Shown: in pieces, positions 6,624 to 11,144 of the stretch
How positions within the stretch are numbered: the stretch's first letter is position 1
Layout of the letters: every line of letters starts with the position of its first letter
From: Arthrobacter sp.
GTDB lineage: Bacteria; Actinomycetota; Actinomycetes; Actinomycetales; Micrococcaceae
Reading direction: 5' to 3'
Assembly (NCBI GenBank): GCA_025464925.1
Contig: JAODMS010000181.1
Span: 1-11,144, forward strand
DNA length: 11,144 nt
Made by a program: the position numbers and the translations under genes
The notes under the pieces: model-generated
Told to the model about the DNA's origin: nothing
The model's database searches: none
Seen by the model: the letters and a program-made list of their open reading frames with translations, nothing else

Positions 6624-7003
6624 TGACGGCGCGCACGGACTCTAACGCGCGGCTCGAGGACGCCCGCGTGTTCCTGGAAGCAGCGGAGACCATCGACATG
6701 CTGAACGACGCCGAACCCTACGCGGACGTGATCGCGACGCTCGCGGTCCATGCGGGCATCGCCGCCTCGGACTCCTTCTGTCTGCTGAGACTCGGCCAGC
6801 ACTCCAAGTCGGAAAACCACGCCGACGCTGTCCACGTGCTGAAGAAGGCCGGAGGGGACAGCGCCACCTTGAGCCGCCTGCTGGGTGAAAAGACAAAGGC
6901 CGCATACAACGTTACGAGCCTGACCCGAGCCAAGGCCACGAAGTGCATCGAGTGGGCCAGTAAGCTGCTGGCCGCGGCCGAGGAGAAGTACGCCCAGCCG
7001 TGA
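6623..7003 (+). CDS. HEPN-like partner protein (putative toxin of the MNT-HEPN pair)
   Basis: This is a 126-aa, mostly helical protein. The ATG at 6623 shares a base with the upstream stop codon, so it is read by coupled translation. Helices at about 8-28, 30-57, 65-74 and 100-122 fit the four-helix HEPN bundle. The central CLLRLGQHSKSENHADAVHV (about 53-72) and KTKAAYN...AKATKCIEWASKL follow the pattern of HEPN-like proteins found beside wHTH nucleotidyltransferases. The classic HEPN RNase motif R-x4-6-H is not exact: R56 is followed by H60 (x3) and H66 (x9), and the later Lys-Ala-Ala-Tyr replaces the frequent Arg. It may therefore be an atypical RNase or a non-catalytic HEPN. The role as toxin is inferred from the neighbour and gene order (antitoxin first). 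Confidence 0.65.
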   Translation: MTARTDSNARLEDARVFLEAAETIDMLNDAEPYADVIATLAVHAGIAASDSFCLLRLGQHSKSENHADAVHVLKKAGGDSATLSRLLGEKTKAAYNVTSLTRAKATKCIEWASKLLAAAEEKYAQP

Positions 7004-7206
7004 GCTCCCGGTGTGTTCCTTGGCCCGTCCTCACGATTTCCCAGGAATCCGTCGCAGAGTGGTCCCGCGGCAATGTTGATCGGACGGGCCCACGCGGCTG
7101 CACCTGGGCTCTCAGACCGTATTGAAATCTTCTTTTCGTCCTCTGCTCTCCTATTCCCGTGCCACACCGATAGCCCCAATCGGCACATTAGTGACGGCGT
7201 GAAATA

Positions 7207-7373
7207 GCAGTTGTTGGTCGCGGCGTGCCGCCCGTCGCCGGCAAGCAGCGTCGGGTCGGCCTTGGGGACGCTCTGGCTCTTCTCGAGGAACAGACGAACG
7301 AGAGCTGCACCGCTTCAAGGACCCGTTTGTGGCCCATATAAAGGTCGGTCTCCCTGGGCAAGCAACGCATACG
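7207..7373 (-). pseudogene. Decayed coding scrap of unknown family, split over two frames
   Basis: On the minus strand RETDLYMGHKRVLE (about 7355-7314) continues, after a one-base shift near 7311-7316, as GAALVRLFLEKSQSVPKADP then TLLAGDGRHAATNNC (7311-7207). The second part has almost exclusively G/C third positions from FLEKSQ onward, a strong sign of real coding origin. No intact frame, start or ribosome binding site exists. I do not recognise the family. The remainder of 7004-7480 holds no gene I can support. Confidence 0.35.
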
Positions 7374-7449
7374 CCGCTTCCTTTACATAGTTCGAGGACA
7401 CCGATTCTGAGACACGGCGCGCCGGGCAGACGGGCGGCAAACGTCATGT

Positions 7450-7471
7450 CTTGTGAACGGCCGTTCACAAG
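7450..7471. promoter_or_regulatory. Perfect 22-bp palindrome, operator-like
   Basis: The half-site CTTGTGAACGG (7450-7460) is followed directly by its exact complement, CCGTTCACAAG (7461-7471). Uninterrupted palindromes with a TGAACGGCCGTTCA-like core resemble binding sites of TetR-family repressors. No TetR gene or intact target gene is adjacent; only a scrap of coding sequence follows. It could also be a hairpin, but no T-run is present. Confidence 0.5.
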
Positions 7472-7559
7472 CGCCAACCTGTGAATGATGATTACGGCGA
7501 TCTGTTCGCGCATTGTTCCGGCGTATCCCCGCTCGAGGAAGAAGACGGACGCTCATGCC

Positions 7560-7733
7560 CGGATCACAGGCACCTTCCTGCTTTTCGAGGACTACCACGC
7601 AACCATGACCGTAAACCCGGCCGGCCACCACGCCGAGGTCCTCGTCCAGCGGAAGCCCGTCGGGGACGCCGCTGTCGCCGACTCCGCGATCAGAGCCACC
7701 TTCCCCCGAGAAACCGCCGCTCTCGCACGCTAG
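7560..7733 (+). pseudogene. C-terminal coding scrap, unknown family
   Basis: In the frame ending at TAG 7731-7733, ITGTFLLFEDYHATMTVNPA then GHHAEVLVQRKPVGDAAVAD and SAIRATFPRETAALAR has roughly 80% G/C third positions and natural composition. The frame is open back to an ATG at 7485, but the first 25 residues are basic filler and no ribosome binding site is seen. It could be a small gene of 82 aa or, more likely, the last third of a lost gene. No family is recognised. Confidence 0.35.
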
Positions 7734-7971
7734 GTGGAGTCCTAAGAACGCAGGCCGCAGCCCGGTCGGGGTGTCGCAGGCCCCGACCCGGGCGGCACCC
7801 TCCGGCCGTGCCCACCGGCACTCCCAACGCGCGCTGACAGGTAGAAGATCTCACGCCCTGGGTGCCGCCAAATAGCGATGCGAGAAAACCCGGACACCTG
7901 CCGTTGCGATTCAGAACACCGCTCCTCGGCGATCACCACAAGACGTCCGCTTTGGCTATACCCCAACCGGA

Positions 7972-8064
7972 CGTCAGGACGGCGGGGGACAGTCATGTCA
8001 GGCTAGGGTCACTTTCCTGCTTTCTTGACACTGGGGGGCGGGGGTCTTAGGGTTCAACCTGACA
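7972..8064. promoter_or_regulatory. Putative res/recombination region and promoter of the resolvase
   Basis: Three copies of a GTCAGG-type motif occur: CGTCAGG (7972-7978), TGTCAGG (7996-8002) and its inverse CCTGACA (8058-8064); TAGGGT is also present twice (8004-8009, 8048-8053). Resolvases of the Tn3 type bind such repeated inverted half-sites just upstream of their own gene. The same stretch holds a promoter: TTGACA (8025-8030), 17-nt spacer, TAGGGT (8048-8053), so the resolvase would repress itself by binding. Subsite boundaries are not determined. Confidence 0.45.
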
Positions 8065-8084
8065 CTCTTCGTGAGGAAGGCACC

Positions 8085-8645
8085 ATGGCCGGGCAGCGCA
8101 TCGGATACATCAGGGTCAGCAGCCTGGACCAGAACACGGTCCGCCAGCTCGAGGGCGTGCAGCTGGAGAGGATCTTCACGGACAAGGCCTCGGGCAAGGA
8201 CACGAAACGTCCGCAGCTGGAGGAGTTGCTGCGCTTTCTCCGGGACGGGGACACCCTGGTGGTGCACAGCATGGACCGGCTCGCCCGGAACCTGGATGAC
8301 CTCAGGTCCTTGGTCCAAAGACTGACGAAGAAGGGTGTGCGTATCGAGTTCGTCAAGGAACACTTGGTGTTCACGGGGGAGGATTCCCCGCTGGCGAACC
8401 TGATGCTTTCGGTCATGGGGGCCTTTGCCGAGTTCGAGCGGGCCCTGATCGGGGAACGCCAGCGCGAAGGGATCACCCTGGCCAAGGCCCGCGGGGCCTA
8501 CCGCGGACGCCGGAAGGCACTCTCGCCCGAGCAGGCAGGGGAGCTGCGGAGGCGGGCCGGGGCGGGGGAGCAGAAGACCGGCCTGGCCCGCGAATTCGGG
8601 ATCAGCCGCGAGACCCTTTACCAGTACCTGAGGAAAGACAGCTAA
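8085..8645 (+). CDS. Serine recombinase, Tn3-type resolvase (TnpR-like)
   Basis: This is a 186-aa protein, the normal size for resolvase/invertase proteins. The ATG at 8085 is chosen over the open frame upstream (from 8025) because GAGGAAGG (8073-8080) precedes it and the family N-terminus starts here. IGYIRVSSLDQN carries the catalytic Ser (S12) with Tyr8 and Arg10; HSMDRLARNLDDL holds the conserved active-site arginines; MLSVMGAFAEFERALIGERQ is the long E helix at the dimer interface; the end REFGISRETLYQYL is the DNA-binding helix-turn-helix. The enzyme cuts and rejoins DNA at res sites to resolve transposon cointegrates or invert segments. A promoter and repeats that may be its res site lie directly upstream. 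No transposase or Tn3-type terminal inverted repeat is visible in the window, so it is an orphan here. Confidence 0.92.
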   Translation: MAGQRIGYIRVSSLDQNTVRQLEGVQLERIFTDKASGKDTKRPQLEELLRFLRDGDTLVVHSMDRLARNLDDLRSLVQRLTKKGVRIEFVKEHLVFTGEDSPLANLMLSVMGAFAEFERALIGERQREGITLAKARGAYRGRRKALSPEQAGELRRRAGAGEQKTGLAREFGISRETLYQYLRKDS

Positions 8646-8933
8646 CGCACTCCCTGCATGTAGACCCTCATTTTAAGAGGGCCCACTATCCGAAATCTCC
8701 GCGGCAGCTCATCTGAACTAATTCGGTCTAGGAGTGTGTCCGGGACGTAAATGGTCCCATTGCGGGCATTGGCTGCGGGGTTTTTTGTCCCGCGGCTTGG
8801 GCAATTTATATACCACCCGCAGCTGGGGCATCGGCTGCGAAGCAGCTTTGCAGACGGCTTCCAGCTGCCCATACGGGGTTGTGTACCGCAGATCCTCCCT
8901 TGCCCTGACAAGACCCGGTGGCGTCCCAGTCAT
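8642..8933 (-). pseudogene. Possible frameshifted scrap on the minus strand behind the resolvase
   Basis: One minus frame reads REDLRYTTPYGQLEAVCKAA and MPQLRVVYKLPKPRDKK (from an ATG at 8933), and another reads NARNGTIYVPDTLLDRISSD then ELPRRFRIVGPLKMRVYMQ down to the stop at 8642. They meet at an A6-C4 run (near 8776-8785), where one slipped base would join them into a protein of about 95 aa. Local GC content is lower than in the flanking genes. No family is recognised, and the joined reading may be coincidence. The stop overlaps the resolvase TAA on the other strand. Confidence 0.22.
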
Positions 8934-9080
8934 GCTTACTCATCCCTTGCTGAATATGCTGATCTGCCCAGGCTAACGGGGCCCTACGACAGCTCGTGTC
9001 GTTGGGAGTCCCAGGTTTAACGAGCGGGATGATGCCGGTTTGGTATTGCCGGGTTCAGTTGAGAGATGCCGCGTGGAACA

Positions 9081-9107
9081 GCAAAAAGAGGCTGTGTGCC
9101 TTTTTGC
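9081..9107. terminator. Bidirectional-type intrinsic terminator
   Basis: GCAAAAA(GA)GGC pairs with GCCTTTTTGC around TGTGT. A-run and T-run flank the GC core, so either strand gives a hairpin followed by U residues. It lies between the resolvase and the unknown 303-aa gene and would isolate the latter. Confidence 0.4.
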
Positions 9108-9221
9108 GGGCTCCGCGCGGTCCGCGCGGTAACAATTGCGTCCGGGTGCGAGTTAGGCGCTTGTAGACGCTCTGGAGGGCCGCGGAGAGGGCATGTGTGC
9201 GCAGGCACAATAAATCCATGA

Positions 9222-9241
9222 TATACTGGTCAGTAACCAGT
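9222..9241 (+). promoter_or_regulatory. -10 box overlapped by an inverted repeat
   Basis: TATACT (9222-9227) is a near-consensus -10, though no good -35 is seen about 17 nt upstream. ACTGGT (9225-9230) and ACCAGT (9236-9241), 5 nt apart, form a 17-bp imperfectly centred operator-like repeat covering the -10. The form resembles TetR or GntR family sites. If active, it would drive the 303-aa gene through a leader of about 245 nt. Confidence 0.35.
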
Positions 9242-9299
9242 TTTAGGGAACGCGGAAATGCCCTGCTGGTTGCCTCTCAAGGGAGAGGGTCCACGCAGG

Positions 9300-9339
9300 G
9301 CTAGATCGTAATAATCGTTGGGAAGACGATAGATCTAGC
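9300..9339 (+). promoter_or_regulatory. Long hairpin in the leader of the unknown gene
   Basis: GCTAGATC (9300-9307) pairs with GATCTAGC (9332-9339), and inside it ATCGT pairs with ACGAT (9314-9318 and 9326-9330) around TGGGAAG. The nested structure is too ordered to dismiss, but no T-run follows, so a terminator is unlikely. It could be a protein-binding site or an RNA structure in the leader. Confidence 0.35.
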
Positions 9340-9479
9340 TTACGCGGACTTGGCGGACGTGTCCAATTTTGTGACATGAAAGCCCCTCGCTCCTCGGTAC
9401 AGATGCCGGAGGGTGTTGGCGCAACGTGCGTTGTGCTTTGTCCTACTTTCGGCCGCAAGGTCGAGGGAAGAAGCTAGCT

Positions 9480-10391
9480 TTGACTTTTCTATCCGAGGCA
9501 TTCGGCCTCCCCGACGACGTCCCCTTTTTGGACGTCGATGTACACACTGACAACACCATCTTTGCGGATCCCAGCGCCATCCGGAACGCCACGTGCCCTT
9601 ACGGCGTACGGGCCCAGGGCCGTTTGGTGGAGTTCTTTGAAGACGTTATCCGCCGGCGCCGCAGCGCAGTTCTCACCGACAGGATCAGCGGGCTCTCAGT
9701 CCTTCAGCGGATGAGGGAACCCGGGGAAACCCGGTTGGGTTACTCCGTTGCCGGCACTGATGGCAAGGGATTCGGTAACAAACTCGGCAAGCTGCTGTGG
9801 GACGCGCTGGGCGACCCGATCTGTCAGGACCATGCTCTCAGCAGGATCGAGCACCTGCCCTTGTTCCTCCCGGGCATCGACCGTGACCTCATTTCAGACA
9901 TGGTGACGCGGATCGTGATGGACATTCTGATCGAGTACACCCAGGACATGATGCAGCAGTATCCGGTTCTAGCACGGAAAACTGCCACGCAGGAGTTGAT
10001 GGTGTGGGACGACCAGAAACTCGACTGGACCCACAACAGCTACGAGTTGCCCTTCATCGGCGGAAAGCTGCTGGTACTGGTTCCTCGGGGATGGGTGTCA
10101 TCGCGCTTGCTGATGCACCCCAACCCGTTCTACAACCGGTACACGACAAATGCGCTTCAGACGGAGCTGACGACCTACGACCGTGATGGCAAGGTCCTCC
10201 GCCCGGCCAAGTGGCAGATCAAGGCTGACAACCCGGTTGTCAAGGAATTCAATTCCGAACGCACGCTTCGGGATATTTCCGAAAAGCATCACGTCCTGGA
10301 GTACCAAAAGGAAGTGGACCAGCTTTTCGTTCCGCTTGACGCGGCCGAGGTACGCAGGCGCATCCTGATGGGTCTCCCAGAAGCAGGCTAA
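9480..10391 (+). CDS. Uncharacterised 303-aa soluble protein
   Basis: The TTG at 9480 is the preferred start: GAGGGAAG (9463-9470) lies 9 nt upstream and the conserved-looking part begins with TFLSEAFGLP. A GTG at 9426 would add 18 residues but has no ribosome binding site. Visible features are an acidic segment FLDVDVHTDNTIFADPSAIR (res 16-35), a basic run RRRRS (58-62), a glycine-rich GYSVAGTDGKGFGNKLG (87-103), a helix block PGIDRDLISDMVTRIVMDIL then IEYTQDMMQQ (131-160), and a hydrophobic strand LLVLVPRGW near 200. No signal peptide or membrane segment is present. The pattern 'D.D...D..LF.DP', 'GI..D.ISDM.T.I....LI.YT' and a later 'LLVP' reminds me of an uncharacterised family met in defence-type or mobile regions, but I cannot name it and assign no function. 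It is a single gene with its own leader and a hairpin behind it. Confidence 0.75.
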   Translation: MTFLSEAFGLPDDVPFLDVDVHTDNTIFADPSAIRNATCPYGVRAQGRLVEFFEDVIRRRRSAVLTDRISGLSVLQRMREPGETRLGYSVAGTDGKGFGNKLGKLLWDALGDPICQDHALSRIEHLPLFLPGIDRDLISDMVTRIVMDILIEYTQDMMQQYPVLARKTATQELMVWDDQKLDWTHNSYELPFIGGKLLVLVPRGWVSSRLLMHPNPFYNRYTTNALQTELTTYDRDGKVLRPAKWQIKADNPVVKEFNSERTLRDISEKHHVLEYQKEVDQLFVPLDAAEVRRRILMGLPEAG

Positions 10392-10392
10392 G

Positions 10393-10402
10393 CTCCGCGG
10401 AG
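10393..10402. repeat. Small perfect palindrome after the stop
   Basis: CTCCGCGGAG starts one base after the stop codon of the 303-aa gene. It is short and of unknown significance. Confidence 0.3.
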
Positions 10403-10416
10403 CGTAAGTGCGTGCA

Positions 10417-10452
10417 GCGGGGTAGCCGGGCCCGAAGGTTCGGCTGCCCCGC
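10417..10452 (+). terminator. Strong GC hairpin behind the 303-aa gene
   Basis: GCGGGGTAGCCG (10417-10428) pairs with CGGCTGCCCCGC (10441-10452), a 12-bp stem with one T-G pair and a 12-nt loop, 25 nt after the stop. No clear T-run follows (CGCACCCCTTG), so it is either a high-GC type terminator or an mRNA 3' stabiliser. Confidence 0.5.
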
Positions 10453-10479
10453 CGCACCCCTTGAAACATTAGGCGGAGG

Positions 10480-10581
10480 TCCGCTCACGACCGATGGGCA
10501 ACCGAGAGGGTGGTCGGTTACCCGCGGTGCAGACTGCGTGTCGCCGGCACCTTCCGCCGCAAAGAACTCGCCGCCAAGTAG
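10480..10581 (+). pseudogene. C-terminal coding scrap ending ...RRKELAAK
   Basis: In the frame ending at TAG 10579-10581 the reading SAHDRWATERVVGYPRCRLR then VAGTFRRKELAAK has mostly G/C third positions in its second half. It has no start. It ends 43 nt from, and points toward, the minus-strand permease remnant, so two gene ends converge here as they would in an intact genome, or as a result of a rearrangement. No family is recognised. Confidence 0.25.
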
Positions 10582-10624
10582 CGCCCAAGTAGTCCGTCCA
10601 GCCCAAGTGACTTATCTGAAACTC

Positions 10625-10714
10625 TCACCCCTTCACGGATCCAGCGGCGATGCCGGCGACCATCCATCGTTGATAGAAGAAGATGAAGACGGGCACGAGA
10701 GTGATCTGTCGACG
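10625..10714 (-). pseudogene. C-terminal remnant of a carbohydrate ABC transporter permease (MalG type)
   Basis: The minus strand reads ITLVPVFIFFYQRWMVAG then IAAGSVKG and a TGA at 10627-10625. The ending FIFFYQRW.VAGIAAGSVKG is the well-known C-terminus of the MalG-type inner-membrane permeases of sugar ABC importers (last membrane helix plus GA.KG tail). Upstream of about 10714 the frame turns into LVRRQ and non-coding sequence, so only about 28 codons remain of roughly 280. The rest of the transporter is absent from the window. The call rests on a short but very characteristic motif. Confidence 0.6.
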
Positions 10715-11144
10715 CACAAGCGACAGATCCGGACTCGATTCCCTGTCTCACAACCAACCTCCGATGCCAATGCGACGTGTGTAGTTGCAACACATTGCTT
10801 CAAGACATGTCGATCCCGTCGGAGCACCCTTCATCAGGCGGAGCTCGTCGTCTTGATAAAACGTCTCACATCTCGAGGGTTTCGAGGCGGTCCGGAGGGT
10901 AGCGCATAGTGCGCTTCACTGTGCTTTTTCATCGTGCGGCGTAATAGTGCTTGTCGAGGCCAGCAATAGGAAGGATGCGGAGAGCCTGCCTGGCTTCGCA
11001 CCAGACGACCGGCTTGCGGGCGTTCCTGAAGATTTGTGAAAGTTACTAGTCTTGTACTGCTTCAGTACCGCCGGTAGTGCCGCCGGTCAGGTGCCCAGGC
11101 GCTTAAGCGGGAGGCGGTCCGGATTGGAGCAGAGCACTGCCAGG
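10715..11144. other. No gene seen; short repeats only
   Basis: No frame here has natural composition together with a start and a ribosome binding site. GTACTG-CTT-CAGTAC (11054-11068) is a perfect 6-bp inverted repeat that could be an operator for a gene beyond the window, and CCGCCGGT occurs twice just after it (11068-11075 and 11080-11087). Nothing else is recognised. Confidence 0.35.

Larger units (their letters stand above)
8934..9479. other. Gene-free stretch with several structured elements
   Basis: No coding region is supported here. It contains a bidirectional-type hairpin (9081-9107), a tandem 9-bp repeat TCCGCGCGG twice (9112-9120 and 9121-9129), an operator-like repeat over a -10 box (9222-9241) and a long hairpin (9300-9339). 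It is the leader region of the next plus-strand gene. Confidence 0.4.

Noticed and set aside
7742..7996. Minus-strand frame of 84 aa (DVRLGYSQSGRLVVIAEER...)
   Set aside because: The middle reads fairly well and briefly recalled BrnT-type endings, but key residues do not fit, the tail is Pro/Gly/Arg filler and its start lies inside the resolvase repeats. Not supported.
10461..10475. Possible integron attC-like end near ACATTAGGCGG
   Set aside because: No matching inverse core site or imperfect long palindrome of attC type could be placed, and no integrase is present.
10412..10909. Plus-strand open frame of 165 aa after the unknown gene
   Set aside because: It runs through the terminator-like hairpin and antisense to the permease remnant, with no ribosome binding site and low-quality composition.
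1..11144. CRISPR arrays, tRNA or rRNA genes
   Set aside because: No regularly spaced repeats and no cloverleaf or rRNA signature were seen on either strand.

Overview
This is a GC-rich window from what is probably an actinobacterium of the Arthrobacter/Pseudarthrobacter type (Micrococcaceae). The guess rests on strong G/C preference at third codon positions, GTG and TTG starts, and the gene families seen. No rRNA, tRNA or species-level marker is present, so the genus is inference.

Layout. (1) Positions 1-1257 hold the end of a sugar-catabolic operon: the 3' part of a TIM-barrel sugar isomerase-like gene followed by a Rossmann-fold dehydrogenase with a phosphogluconate-dehydrogenase-like C-terminal domain, resembling D-apionate oxidoisomerase (ApnO). 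(2) Positions 1258-2670 hold a small SnoaL/NTF2-like protein (1760-2125) among broken pieces: a possible minus-strand membrane-protein remnant, a 3'-truncated GIY-YIG-like gene and, converging on it, a scrap that looks like the C-terminal signature of a helicase or type ISP restriction enzyme. (3) Positions 2815-4210 (minus) hold an ECF sigma factor gene with a one-base frameshift, coupled through an ATGA overlap to a membrane protein that is probably its anti-sigma partner. (4) Positions 4556-5242 hold a DNA alkylation repair (AlkD-like) protein. (5) Positions 5243-6011 contain only gene scraps. (6) Positions 6012-7003 hold a compact two-gene operon of the MNT-HEPN toxin-antitoxin kind: a winged-helix nucleotidyltransferase and a HEPN-like partner joined by a TGATG overlap, with a clear promoter and ribosome binding site. 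(7) Positions 7004-8084 hold decayed coding pieces, a perfect 22-bp palindrome and the putative res region of the next gene. (8) Positions 8085-8645 hold a Tn3-type serine resolvase without a transposase. (9) Positions 8646-9479 are mostly non-coding, with a bidirectional-type terminator, an operator-like repeat over a good -10 box, and a long hairpin. (10) Positions 9480-10391 hold an unrecognised 303-aa protein followed by a strong GC hairpin. (11) Positions 10392-11144 carry more scraps, including the last 25 codons of a carbohydrate ABC transporter permease on the minus strand.

The window reads as an accessory or integration region: a few intact, self-contained genes (stress sigma module, DNA repair, toxin-antitoxin, resolvase, one unknown) sit among many fragments of genes cut at their ends. 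The most useful leads are the unknown 303-aa protein, the MNT-HEPN operon, the frameshifted sigma factor with an intact partner, and the number of gene-end remnants, which mark old recombination junctions. All family assignments were made by reading the sequence from memory of the families; no search was run.
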